NCBI RefSeq assembly: GCF_023716665.1
Contig: NZ_CP071859.1
Span: forward strand, 1,798,001 to 1,862,000
DNA length: 64,000 nt
Source of the DNA: Vibrio sp. SCSIO 43135
GTDB lineage: Bacteria; Pseudomonadota; Gammaproteobacteria; Enterobacterales; Vibrionaceae
Direction of reading: 5' to 3'
Within the stretch, counting starts at the first letter, position 1, and the number at the start of each line of letters is the position of its first letter. The position numbers and the translations under genes were made by a program. Shown one piece after another: positions 35,653 through 44,468 of this stretch. Below the pieces are notes generated by a model, which had not been told where the DNA came from, did no database searches, and saw only the letters and a program-made list of their open reading frames with translations.

Positions 35653-38103
35653 ATGAAGCCAATGTTCAAAAAAGGTTTGTTTTCGACTATACGAGGCCAA
35701 TTAACTGCTGGTTTTATGGTCGTTATGTTGTTGCTAACCACTTTCTTCTTTATCAATCACGAATACAAAGAGAAGGAAAATACGCTTCATAACTTGCAGG
35801 TTTTGATATCAGAATCCGTAGTGGATTTACTGACAATTAGAAGGCATGAAAAAGACTTTATTGAGCGACTAAACCATGAATATGTCGAGCGTCTTAATGA
35901 AGATATAGAGATGCTGAACCGTAAGGTTAACTATATTGAACAGGTGCTGAGTGAAGACCAACTATACCCGACCGACAGTGCTGCAGGTATTTATGTCGCT
36001 ATTGGTGCTTATGAGGCAAAGTTTACGCAGCTAGTCAGACTCAAGTATGAAATCTATCAACCTCAGAGCGATACCAAAGAAAAAGGCTTACTAGAACAAT
36101 ATCATCAAGCAAGATTTCAGCTATCTCAGGTCGCTATTGATATTGGAAACAAAGACTTGCTGATGCAGCTATCCAAAAACCAAAGGGATGTTCAAGCCTT
36201 TTTCTCCGAGCCCAATGAGCAAAGCGCACTGTTAGCAAAAGCCAGTATAGCGCAGTCTTCAACCTCGATTTCCGAGCTTTACCCTACCCTGTCATCAGAC
36301 GCCTATCACTATAGAAACTCTTTTGAGCAGCTCATTAATGCCTATCAGAGAATGGGATTTGACCACAATAAAGGGCTATACGGAGAATTGCGTAACTCCA
36401 TTCATGATGTAGAAAACAGTTTAGAGATATTTCACAATAAGCTTCCGGAAGTCATTGAACAAAAACTCAACCAAGTAGAATCCAACATTCATCTGCTTTT
36501 TGGGCTTACGTTTTTTAGTTTGCTTGGTGTGCTAGCGCTTGTCAGCGTATCCGTCGCTCGTTTAGAAAAAGGGTTAAAGCATTCTCGAGAGCAAGCTAAT
36601 TTATCAAACCAAGCTAAGAGCTCCTTTCTAGCAAATATGTCCCATGAGATACGTACGCCTTTAAATGGGATTATTGGGATGTCTGATATACTGGCAGAAA
36701 CCTCACTAAACCCCATTCAGAAAGAGCACCTAGATACGGTAAAGACATCCTCACATACGCTTTTAATGCTAATTAATGACATTCTCGATTTATCAAAGAT
36801 CGAGTCTGGGCACTTGGAAATCAGTCATCACCCCACCAACATTCGTCAGGTTATTTATGACACTGCATCAATGAGCATGGCCAAGGTACTAGAAAAGTCG
36901 ATACTTCTTAAACTCGATATTTCAGATGACACACCAGATCAAGTCGAACTAGATGAACATCGCTTGCGCCAAATCCTGATGAACCTGATGTCAAACGCAG
37001 TCAAATTCACTTCAGCAGGCAGTGTCTCTTTATCTCTTCACACTGAAACTATTGATAGCCAGTCTGTTAGGTTGATCTTTTCAGTGCAAGATACCGGTAT
37101 AGGTATAGACAAGGAAAAACAAACTGCAATCTTTGAACCATTCGTACAGGCAGATGAATCTATTACGCGAAAATTTGGCGGTACAGGGCTTGGTTTAAAC
37201 ATAAGTTACAAGCTAGTTGAAACAATGGGAGGAGAGTTACAGTTAGAGTCTCAGTTAAATGAAGGTAGCCGATTTTACTTTGAATTACAGAGTAAAGTGA
37301 TAAGAAAAGTTCCGCTTCGCTCAACGAAATTGAACAGTACCAATGTTGGCTTATACATACGTACTGAAACCATGAGAAAACAAGTAGAAAAAGAGCTCGA
37401 GTTCATGGGGCTTAAAAACGTTACCTCTCACCAAAACCTTACTAATATCGAAGACAGCGGGATATTGGTGTACCAACATCATGATGTGATAGAAACCCAA
37501 AAGGATCTTAGCATGCTGTCTCAAGTACATCCTGAAACAGCCATTGTTTTAATACACGACGCCTTAGCCCCACAAATCCAACAGCAAGAACTAATAGACG
37601 GACTGGTTAAATTTCCTATTCTTGGCGAACGTTTTGTTCATGCCATTTCTCATGCATTAGAGAACCATGTAAAGAGTGAGCGACTTAGTCCAGTTAACAA
37701 ATCATCTGCGAAAGGTACTGATGAAAAGAGCGCAAGGATACTCGTTGTTGAAGATAACACCGTTAACCAAAAAGTTGTTAAGCTATTTTTAAGTAAGAAA
37801 GGTTATATGTATGAAATTGCAAACAATGGAGTTGAAGCTCTGAATAAAGTCAGACAAGGAGAGGCTTTTCAACTAATACTTATGGATTGTATGATGCCAG
37901 AGATGGATGGTTTCACAGCAACCCAAAAAATACGTGAGTACGAATCTGAATTAAAGCTCAATAACACCCCAATAGTTGCACTAACGGCGAGCGTCCTCGA
38001 TCAAGATATACAAAAGTGTCTAGACGCAGGTATGGACAAATACTTATCTAAGCCTCTAAAGAAAGAAAAACTCTACGAAGTAATTGAAGAATTTGTTAGT
38101 TAA
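35653..38103 (+). CDS. Hybrid sensor histidine kinase (HBM-like sensor, HisKA, HATPase, pseudo-receiver, receiver)
   Basis: An 816-residue inner-membrane kinase. TM1 is at about 12–37 and TM2 at about 277–300. The roughly 240-residue periplasmic part is helical and carries [12 protein letters not shown], resembling the HBM/four-helix sensors of chemoreceptors that bind small metabolites. HisKA has [14 protein letters not shown] with His331. The ATPase domain has an N box (LMSNAVKFT), DTGIGI and FGGTGLGL. A receiver-like domain lacking the usual acidic pocket follows (about 550–660). Last is a full receiver with VVEDN, Asp745 in [11 protein letters not shown] and Lys in SKPL. It has a strong GGAGG ribosome site. 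It is the only complete kinase in the window. Confidence 0.92.
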   Translation: MKPMFKKGLFSTIRGQLTAGFMVVMLLLTTFFFINHEYKEKENTLHNLQVLISESVVDLLTIRRHEKDFIERLNHEYVERLNEDIEMLNRKVNYIEQVLSEDQLYPTDSAAGIYVAIGAYEAKFTQLVRLKYEIYQPQSDTKEKGLLEQYHQARFQLSQVAIDIGNKDLLMQLSKNQRDVQAFFSEPNEQSALLAKASIAQSSTSISELYPTLSSDAYHYRNSFEQLINAYQRMGFDHNKGLYGELRNSIHDVENSLEIFHNKLPEVIEQKLNQVESNIHLLFGLTFFSLLGVLALVSVSVARLEKGLKHSREQANLSNQAKSSFLANMSHEIRTPLNGIIGMSDILAETSLNPIQKEHLDTVKTSSHTLLMLINDILDLSKIESGHLEISHHPTNIRQVIYDTASMSMAKVLEKSILLKLDISDDTPDQVELDEHRLRQILMNLMSNAVKFTSAGSVSLSLHTETIDSQSVRLIFSVQDTGIGIDKEKQTAIFEPFVQADESITRKFGGTGLGLNISYKLVETMGGELQLESQLNEGSRFYFELQSKVIRKVPLRSTKLNSTNVGLYIRTETMRKQVEKELEFMGLKNVTSHQNLTNIEDSGILVYQHHDVIETQKDLSMLSQVHPETAIVLIHDALAPQIQQQELIDGLVKFPILGERFVHAISHALENHVKSERLSPVNKSSAKGTDEKSARILVVEDNTVNQKVVKLFLSKKGYMYEIANNGVEALNKVRQGEAFQLILMDCMMPEMDGFTATQKIREYESELKLNNTPIVALTASVLDQDIQKCLDAGMDKYLSKPLKKEKLYEVIEEFVS

Positions 38104-38142
38104 TGATTAGCGACTAAAGACAACCGTGCCCTTTGCTTTAGC

Positions 38143-38163
38143 TGAGGCCATTGAAGGGCCTCA
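38143..38163. other. Stem-loop between convergent genes
   Basis: A seven-base-pair stem, TGAGGCC with GGCCTCA, has a seven-base loop and overlaps the stop codon of the small - strand gene. Neither side is followed by a T-run, so it is only a weak terminator candidate for the kinase gene or for the small gene. Confidence 0.35.
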
Positions 38164-38397
38164 TTGCTGCAAAAATGCATCCGCAGTCATAACAGACACG
38201 GCTTTATCTGCGACTTCTCTGCCATCGTTATCAAACAAAGACAACCTATAACCTTGTGTACTTGCATTGTTACTTTCACAAGGCGCATGCAACCAACGAG
38301 AAACCACATCACAATCGTCACCATTGAGAGCCTCACCAAGAACGACTTTCTGACTAGCCACTTTGTACCAAACAAGAATTTTGGACTGGTTAAACAT
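38161..38397 (-). CDS. Small hypothetical protein
   Basis: A 78-residue soluble protein beginning MFNQSKILVWYKVASQ. It has no signal peptide, membrane segment or recognised domain, and two Cys in the middle. The frame extends upstream to 38454, but the ATG at 38397 has an excellent AAGGAGG five bases before it, which is the main reason to call this gene and this start. Overlapping frames on both strands lack such a site. It lies alone between the kinase gene and the CinA-family gene. Function unknown. Confidence 0.6.
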   Translation of the reverse strand: MFNQSKILVWYKVASQKVVLGEALNGDDCDVVSRWLHAPCESNNASTQGYRLSLFDNDGREVADKAVSVMTADAFLQQ

Positions 38398-38614
38398 GCT
38401 CGCCTCCTTGATGAGCTTCCTTTCCGAAATGTCAGTGTACAAACAAAATGGCAAGAATGGAGGCTCACAGATGCGACAATTTTATCGCTTACCTATAAAT
38501 CATCGACTTAGATTTATATCGATTTATTCTAAGAAATAAATATGAGCAGGAGTGAGTAATAAGACCAAAATTCATCAGCTTATTACTGAACGCTGCTCGG
38601 TAGTAATTTGACAA

Positions 38615-38639
38615 AGAAGGCATCGTTGTCATGCCTTCT
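38615..38639 (-). terminator. Terminator after the CinA-family gene
   Basis: A nine-base-pair perfect stem AGAAGGCAT/ATGCCTTCT has a seven-base loop. On the - strand it is followed by a short TTTG run. It lies 12 bases past the stop of the CinA-family gene. Confidence 0.6.
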
Positions 38640-38650
38640 AAGATTTTGAT

Positions 38651-39886
38651 TTAAAGAACGTTTGCAGGAAGGTGCATTTCTTTTAGGGTTGTCGTTGAAC
38701 TGTAGTTAACAAATACTGGCTTGCCAGATAAGTACCTACGTAGCATGTCAGCAGCTATAGTACCAACCAGCTCTTTTTGATCTTGTTTGGTAAAGGTTCG
38801 ATTGAACTTCAACTGTTGTCCCCACTCACCTTGTGGTGTAGAAAGCGCAACTGTAAATTGATCTTCTTCCACTTTACCTGTGACTAAACCAATGTCCGTT
38901 GCACACTTCTCTCGAGTTGCCCCAGAAAGCGCGAATGCCGCAGCTAATGAGTCTTGATCTTTCGTGCCCACTTCAGTTGCACCGCTCAACACCCAAGTGT
39001 GACCACAGTATGAAGCGGCACGTTCATTAGAATGAAGCCAGTTCGTCAACCAACCCTGAGTTGATTGCTCCGAAATCGAAACAGACAGCTTTTTCTCCGC
39101 AATGAGGTGACCTAGATGATCTAACATGCTCTCATCAACACTGACGACATGGTTTTCAACCAGTTTGTAGATAAGCTGTAACAAACGAACTCGAGTATCC
39201 AAATCACCTTTAGGGCCAAACAGCTTTACTTCGATAAAAGGCAGATATGAACGATAACCCAGCATGTAGCCTTGAGGTAATTGCACCTTATCCAACTTAT
39301 CTGATAAACCGGATTCTGATGTACCAAAAGTAAATAAGCGGCTGCAATCGCTTCCAACCTGATCTGGAAAACGAGACTGCAAGTCAGGCAGAATCTGAGT
39401 ATCAACCATCATCTTAAACTCGCTTGGAACGCCAGGAGTGAAATAAAATAGGCAATCATTGATTAGCATTTTGAAGCCACACGCAGTGCCAATCGGATTA
39501 TCAATGATTTCGCTCGAAGCCGGTAACATTGCTTGCTTTAGGTTGCTGTCGGGCATAGGAACCCCACGCTTTTGAAAAAATGCTTTCAGTGTTTCTAACC
39601 ACTCGGGAAACAATACCAGCTCTTGATCACTCGCTTTAGCCGCAGCGGCTGAACTAAGGTCATCCGTTGTTGGCCCCAGACCACCGTTGACGATAACGAC
39701 ATCCATATTAAAGCTCAGCATCATTAGCTCTTCGACTAAATCGGACATAATATCGCCTACAGTCGTGCGTTTTGACAAAGAGAAGCCTTTCTCAAAAAAC
39801 TGACGGGACATCCACGCAGCGTTGGTGTCGACTATATCTCCGTGTAGCACTTCTTCACCGGTGCTTAGCATTGCAATCTTTAACAT
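38651..39886 (-). CDS. CinA family protein
   Basis: A 411-residue two-domain protein. The N-terminal half is a molybdopterin-binding-like (MoCF) domain with MLSTGEEVLHGDIVDTN and GGLGPTTDDLS, as in CinA/YfaY, a family linked to pyridine-nucleotide salvage. The C-terminal CinA domain has SEQSTQGW where nicotinamide-nucleotide amidases of this family usually have AESCTGG, so deamidase activity is doubtful. It is transcribed alone, divergent from the DUF3943 gene. The start at 39886 gives the usual family N-terminus. Confidence 0.85.
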   Translation of the reverse strand: MLKIAMLSTGEEVLHGDIVDTNAAWMSRQFFEKGFSLSKRTTVGDIMSDLVEELMMLSFNMDVVIVNGGLGPTTDDLSSAAAAKASDQELVLFPEWLETLKAFFQKRGVPMPDSNLKQAMLPASSEIIDNPIGTACGFKMLINDCLFYFTPGVPSEFKMMVDTQILPDLQSRFPDQVGSDCSRLFTFGTSESGLSDKLDKVQLPQGYMLGYRSYLPFIEVKLFGPKGDLDTRVRLLQLIYKLVENHVVSVDESMLDHLGHLIAEKKLSVSISEQSTQGWLTNWLHSNERAASYCGHTWVLSGATEVGTKDQDSLAAAFALSGATREKCATDIGLVTGKVEEDQFTVALSTPQGEWGQQLKFNRTFTKQDQKELVGTIAADMLRRYLSGKPVFVNYSSTTTLKEMHLPANVL

Positions 39887-40079
39887 TAATTTTCCAGAGC
39901 GTTCGAGAACTTACCTACTATCATCACATATTGAGCACAATATGAAACAACAATTTGCACTTATCTAAAGTTTTATGTCCGTCGCATAACGAATAAGTTC
40001 ATTTTGGTGTTTTCATTGGCAGCTCTTTATTGGATAATTGTGAATCTCGTCATTGAAAAACATTAACTTGGAGTTGTCC

Positions 40080-40988
40080 GTGTCTAAGAAAAGCATCGCT
40101 GCACTTATGCTAGCGTGTTCCGCAAGCGCGCATGCAGCGAATTACGACTATAACCAACATATCGAGTTTTCCTACACGGTCGACTGCGAAAACGGATTTT
40201 GCGCTAACAACAAGTATTCTTACCAACCGAGCGTATATACCCCTGAAGAACCTTACGTCATGAGCTTGAAAGAGCCAGAACTAAACGTAGAACAACCAGC
40301 ATTACCGAAGTACCTTACGGTACAAGATGGTAAAGATTGGGATTACCTGATGGGCCAAACCTACACAATCCTAGGTTTAAGTGTCGCAACCGTTGGCTTA
40401 ATGACTCTACTACCTGAATCCATCACAAAGTGGGATGAAGACGATCGCGATATGAGCGAACTCGGCAGTAAGTGGGTGGATAACGTGTCTTCCGGCCCAG
40501 TATGGGATCGTGATGAACACTTCCTAAACTACATCATGCACCCTTACTTTGGTGGTGTTTACTATACTGCTGCTCGTCACGCGGGTTTCAATGAGTTTGA
40601 GTCTTTCCTATATTCCGCAACCATGTCGACTTTCTTTTGGGAATACGGTGTAGAGGCATTCGCTGAAGTACCATCATGGCAAGATCTATTCATTACTCCA
40701 TTCTTCGGTGCCGTTGTGGGTGAAATCATGTTCGAAACAGAACAAGATATCGTTGCACAAGGTGGCTACGTGATGGGTTCTAAAACCATGGGTGACGTTT
40801 CATTATTCTTCTTAAACCCAGTAGGTCATATCCACGGTTGGGTATCTAATGCTTGGGGCGGTAGTGCAGAGTTCCAGTTTGCAAGCGCACCATGGTTCGG
40901 CAACCAAGATGCTGCTAAGTTCGCTATGGATGCTGGCGCTTCATACGACAACGTATTCTACGGCGCAGAAATGAAGATTTACTTCTAA
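40080..40988 (+). CDS. DUF3943 domain envelope protein
   Basis: A 302-residue exported protein of unknown function. The chosen GTG start is six bases after GGAG and opens a clean signal peptide (MSKKSIAALMLACSASAHA, cleavage before ANYDYN). A TTG at 40053 would only add residues in front of it. The mature part carries the DUF3943 pattern, including HPYFGGVYYTAARHAGF, STFFWEYGVEAFAEVPSWQD and a hydrophobic stretch near LGLSVATVGLMTLL. The family is often found in Gram-negative envelopes. A strong terminator follows, so it is monocistronic. Confidence 0.82.
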   Translation: MSKKSIAALMLACSASAHAANYDYNQHIEFSYTVDCENGFCANNKYSYQPSVYTPEEPYVMSLKEPELNVEQPALPKYLTVQDGKDWDYLMGQTYTILGLSVATVGLMTLLPESITKWDEDDRDMSELGSKWVDNVSSGPVWDRDEHFLNYIMHPYFGGVYYTAARHAGFNEFESFLYSATMSTFFWEYGVEAFAEVPSWQDLFITPFFGAVVGEIMFETEQDIVAQGGYVMGSKTMGDVSLFFLNPVGHIHGWVSNAWGGSAEFQFASAPWFGNQDAAKFAMDAGASYDNVFYGAEMKIYF

Positions 40989-41019
40989 CCTAAGCAGAGT
41001 AACTTAAAGCGTCATTGAG

Positions 41020-41047
41020 AAAAGCGGTGTTTATTCACCGCTTTTTT
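41020..41047 (+). terminator. Rho-independent terminator
   Basis: AAAAGCGGTG, loop TTTATT, CACCGCTTTT, then a T-run; it lies 31 bases after the DUF3943 gene. Confidence 0.9.
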
Positions 41048-41191
41048 GTGCCTGAGTAAACATAATCGACCAGTCCAAATCCCTTTAATTCGAAAAATTG
41101 ACTTTGGTCAAACCATGCCCAACTGTAAGTTCTACACTGAAACTAACAATTAAATGAACCAGTTACGGACAACGTTTACGAGGGGCACGCC

Positions 41192-41704
41192 ATGAACAGT
41201 ACTTTCATTGTTAACTTTGTTGGCAGGGCAACGCCAGCAACCATCAAGCAACTTGCTGCTGTTACCCATGAAAACGGCGGTAAATGGTTAATCAGTAAAG
41301 TGAACTTCATTGAAGACCAAGTCGCTGCAGTAATTAAAGTAGAACTGCCCGCGGTTAACGAGCAAGTGGTAAAACAAGCATTCCAGTCTCACCCTGAACT
41401 GTTAGTTCAAATCACAGAAGCGGATTCTAAGTCTCATGGTGAAGATACCATTTTCCAACTGCGCTTAGATTCAAATGATCGCGCTGGTATTGTTAACGAA
41501 ATTACTCATGTATTGGATGGCCAGGGGATCAATATTTTGGACATGGACTGCCAACGTGTATTTATTGCTGGCGGAGGCGGTGTTAGCTCCAGTTTATTCA
41601 CTGCAAACATGGCGGTGCGCCTACCTGGAGAAATTCAAATCGAAGACGTTGCTAAAGAGCTAGAGGCACTGAGTGAAGATACAAGAGTGATACTCGAAGC
41701 TTAA
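41192..41704 (+). CDS. GcvR-like ACT-domain protein
   Basis: A 170-residue protein of two ACT domains (about 1–78 and 84–168), the layout of GcvR, the accessory repressor that modulates GcvA control of the glycine cleavage genes. The second domain opens with FQLRLDSNDRAGIVNEIT, a typical amino-acid-binding ACT start. There is no DNA-binding domain, as in GcvR, so it would act through a partner. It is preceded by GAGGGG and followed by a terminator, hence single-gene. The target pathway is not shown by the context. Confidence 0.75.
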   Translation: MNSTFIVNFVGRATPATIKQLAAVTHENGGKWLISKVNFIEDQVAAVIKVELPAVNEQVVKQAFQSHPELLVQITEADSKSHGEDTIFQLRLDSNDRAGIVNEITHVLDGQGINILDMDCQRVFIAGGGGVSSSLFTANMAVRLPGEIQIEDVAKELEALSEDTRVILEA

Positions 41705-41748
41705 ATCTCAACTTAGTTGAATTACGACACAGTCTTCACTGGTAACAA

Positions 41749-41777
41749 AAAAAGAGCAGCTCAACGCTGCTCTTTTT
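41749..41777. terminator. Bidirectional terminator between the GcvR-like gene and nspC
   Basis: A 12-bp stem AAAAAGAGCAGC/GCTGCTCTTTTT with loop TCAAC has A- and T-runs on both sides. It serves the convergent + gene and nspC, whose stop is four bases away. Confidence 0.9.
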
Positions 41778-41780
41778 AAT

Positions 41781-42920
41781 TTATTCTACGCTCCATTGAG
41801 ATAGCGAGCGTTTAAAGTCCGAGTAGTCGAACTCGTTAAGTTTCTGAATACGACCGTCGTTACGCTCACAGTATACCGATGGCATACGTAAGCCATTGAA
41901 CCAATTAAGCTTAACCATGGTATAGCCCGCACTATCTAATATATGCAAACGCTGGCCAATTTCTAACGGCTGATCGAAGCTTGCTTCACAGAACTGATCG
42001 CCAGCTAAACAAGAACAGGAACCAACCACGTAATCATGAGCACCCTGCTCTGACGCTTCCAATATTGAAGCAGGTTCGTTGTAAATTAATGTATCTAAAC
42101 GGTGCGCCTCTGTCGCAGAATCTACAATCGCAGTTTTCTTAACGTTTTCTACGATATCAACTACTGTTACCACAAGGTCGGTTGTTTTGGTGATGATTGC
42201 TTCACCCGGTTCAAGGTACAATTGAACGCCGTGTTTCTCAGCAAATGCTTTAAGCGCTAACCCTAACTTTTCGATGTCATAGCCTGGCCAAGTGAAAAAT
42301 ACACCGCCGCCCATGCTTACCCAATCAAGCTTATCTAGGTATTCGCCAAATTGCTCAGAGATTGAATCCAGTAGCGCAATAAATGCATCCACATCTTTGT
42401 TTTCACAGTTCATGTGGAACATCACACCATCGATGTTTTCGAATACGTCTGGTTTTATGTGGTCTGCTTGTACTCCCAAACGCGAGAACTGGCGAGCTGG
42501 GTTCGCTAAATCTTGGCCTGCGTAGCTAACACCAGGGTTAAGTCGAAGTCCGATTGACGCTTTACCTTCAACAATATGTCGGTACGCAGCTAGCTGTGAC
42601 TGTGAGTTAAAGATCATCTTGTCACAGATATCTGCGACTTCTCTTACATCGTCCTCACTGTAACCCACACTGTAAGCGTGCGTTTCACCACCAAAGGTTT
42701 CGTGACCCAATTTTACTTCAAATGGACCCGAGCTTGTCGTGCCATCTAAATAAGGCTTGATGATGTCAAATACGCCCCAAGTAGAGAAGCACTTCAAAGC
42801 AAGCACTAGCTTAACGCCAGAAATCTCTTTTAGCTGCTTTGCTTTCTCTAAGTTCTCAATCAACTTATCTTCGTTGATCATAAAGTATGGGGTTTTAAGT
42901 TCTTCTTTCTGAAATGTCAT
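41781..42920 (-). CDS. nspC: Carboxynorspermidine decarboxylase
   Basis: A 379-residue PLP enzyme of the alanine-racemase-fold decarboxylases. It performs the last step of norspermidine synthesis by decarboxylating carboxynorspermidine. [11 protein letters not shown] contains the PLP lysine, SMGGGVFF and YLEPGEAI bind PLP phosphate, and [14 protein letters not shown] holds the catalytic Cys of this subgroup. Length and motifs fit V. cholerae NspC. The two earlier pathway enzymes lie directly upstream on the same strand. A 276-base gap with a terminator-like hairpin separates nspC from them, so it may be expressed partly on its own. Confidence 0.95.
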   Translation of the reverse strand: MTFQKEELKTPYFMINEDKLIENLEKAKQLKEISGVKLVLALKCFSTWGVFDIIKPYLDGTTSSGPFEVKLGHETFGGETHAYSVGYSEDDVREVADICDKMIFNSQSQLAAYRHIVEGKASIGLRLNPGVSYAGQDLANPARQFSRLGVQADHIKPDVFENIDGVMFHMNCENKDVDAFIALLDSISEQFGEYLDKLDWVSMGGGVFFTWPGYDIEKLGLALKAFAEKHGVQLYLEPGEAIITKTTDLVVTVVDIVENVKKTAIVDSATEAHRLDTLIYNEPASILEASEQGAHDYVVGSCSCLAGDQFCEASFDQPLEIGQRLHILDSAGYTMVKLNWFNGLRMPSVYCERNDGRIQKLNEFDYSDFKRSLSQWSVE

Positions 42921-42980
42921 TTTCTATACGCACTCAAGCAGCATCTAAAAGATGGAAAGGGAAATTATATGATTGGTGTG

Positions 42981-43035
42981 ATTTAGTTTGGTTTTGTCCT
43001 GCCCGAACGAAGTGAGTTACAAAACCAAAATAAAT
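42981..43035. repeat. Long imperfect inverted repeat before nspC
   Basis: The arms are ATTTA-G-TTTGGTTTTGT (42981–42997) and ACAAAACCAAA-A-TAAAT (43019–43035), 16 paired bases with one mismatch. They enclose a 21-base loop containing GAACGAAGTGAG. This looks like a dispersed REP/mini-element hairpin or a structured leader. A copy count in the genome would tell which. Confidence 0.5.
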
Positions 43036-43066
43036 GATACCAACACTTTAAGATGGTCATCACCAA

Positions 43067-43091
43067 AAAGGGAACAATCACTGTCCCCTTT
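43067..43091 (-). terminator. Terminator-like hairpin between carboxynorspermidine dehydrogenase and nspC
   Basis: Read on the - strand: AAAGGGGACA, loop GTGAT, TGTTCCCTTT with one mismatch, then a run of five T. It lies about 105 bases after the dehydrogenase stop. Confidence 0.55.
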
Positions 43092-43196
43092 GATTCTTGT
43101 ATTAACGTAGGAATTTCTCTTCAGTTCTAGGAGTCTGCGCGGAGTTTATAAGCATAAATGAGCACAGACGACAACGAAATGAAGAGAAATAACAAG

Positions 43197-44456
43197 TTAA
43201 GCTTCTTTATTCAGTTCATGGATCACAGGTAGACCTTGGCCTGCTTCTAACTCTTGAACATGCCAATCTAGACCGATCCCCGGCATTGTTTCTAGGAACG
43301 GGTCTGGGTTTAGTTGTTCCATGTTGAACACACCTTTGTCAGCCCACTCACCACGGAAGAACTGAAGTGCAGCAGTGATCGCAGGTACACCTGTTGTGTA
43401 AGAGATCGCTTGGTGCTCAACATCTTCGTACGCCACTTCGTGATCTGCATTGTTGTAGATGAATACGCTACGCTCTTTGCCGTCTTTCTTACCTTGAACC
43501 CAAGTACCGATACACGTTAAGCCAGTGTAGCCCGGAGCAAGTGACGTTGGATCAGGTAGAAGCGCTTTTAGCACATGCAGAGGCTGAACGACTGTACCGT
43601 CATGCAGCGTTAGCGGGTCTGGGCTCAGCAGGCCGATGTCGCGCATACAGTTGAAGTAGTTTAGGTATTTGTCACCAAAGCCCATCCAAAACTCAATTCG
43701 CTTCGCTGGAATGAACTCTTTCATTGAGCGGACTTCGTCGTGTGCCATTGAGTATACTTTGTGAGTACCACAGTTCGGGAAATCAAACTCAAGCATACGG
43801 GAGTGACAAGGAACCTGCTTCCACTCTTCGTTTTCCCAGTAGAAAGAATCACCTTGGATCTCTAGCATGTTCGTCTCTGGATCGAAGTTGGTTGCGAACT
43901 TCTTACCGTGATCACCAGCGTTTACGTCCATTACATCAATTGTATCGATCTCATCGAACAAGTGCTTAACCGCGTAAGCTGCAAATACTGATACCACGCC
44001 CGGATCGAAGCCTGCACCAAGGATACCAGTGATGCCAGCTTCAGCGAACTTCTCACGGTAGCCCCACTGCCAATCATAAGCTTGTGGTACTTGCTGGCCT
44101 TCTGAACATAGGTCAACCGCAACTGATGTATCTAGGTAAGATACTTTTGCTTGATAACATGCTTCCATAATGGTCATGTTTACCCACGGAGGACCTGCAT
44201 TGATGACGAGGTCAGGCTGAACTTCTTTAATAAGAGCAACAAGTGCCTCTACATCGTCTGCATTAACTGCACGCGCTTCCAGTTTCTTAGATCCATCTTT
44301 CAGGTTGTTTTTCTTCTGAATAGATTCGATGATTTTTTCACACTTACTTACGGTGCGTGAAGCGATTGTGATGTCACCCAATACATCGTTATTTTGTGCT
44401 GCCTTATGTGCAACTACCCAGCCAACACCGCCTGCACCAATTTGTAAAATAGCCAT
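43197..44456 (-). CDS. Carboxynorspermidine dehydrogenase (saccharopine-dehydrogenase fold)
   Basis: A 419-residue NAD(P)H enzyme that condenses L-aspartate-beta-semialdehyde with 1,3-diaminopropane and reduces the Schiff base to carboxynorspermidine. The Rossmann start AILQIGAGGVGWVVAHKAAQ is clear, and LVINAGPPWVNM and GAGFDPGVVSVFAAY are typical of the saccharopine dehydrogenase-like family. It begins 12 bases after the fusion gene that supplies 1,3-diaminopropane and precedes nspC. This three-gene order is known from Vibrio norspermidine pathways and fixes the substrate assignment. Confidence 0.93.
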   Translation of the reverse strand: MAILQIGAGGVGWVVAHKAAQNNDVLGDITIASRTVSKCEKIIESIQKKNNLKDGSKKLEARAVNADDVEALVALIKEVQPDLVINAGPPWVNMTIMEACYQAKVSYLDTSVAVDLCSEGQQVPQAYDWQWGYREKFAEAGITGILGAGFDPGVVSVFAAYAVKHLFDEIDTIDVMDVNAGDHGKKFATNFDPETNMLEIQGDSFYWENEEWKQVPCHSRMLEFDFPNCGTHKVYSMAHDEVRSMKEFIPAKRIEFWMGFGDKYLNYFNCMRDIGLLSPDPLTLHDGTVVQPLHVLKALLPDPTSLAPGYTGLTCIGTWVQGKKDGKERSVFIYNNADHEVAYEDVEHQAISYTTGVPAITAALQFFRGEWADKGVFNMEQLNPDPFLETMPGIGLDWHVQELEAGQGLPVIHELNKEA

Positions 44457-44468
44457 TATTTCAATTCC

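Noticed and set aside
38164..38511. 115-codon + strand frame and a 93-codon - strand frame overlapping the small gene
   Set aside because: Neither has a ribosome site as good as the AAGGAGG before the 78-residue - strand gene, and only one frame can reasonably be coding.
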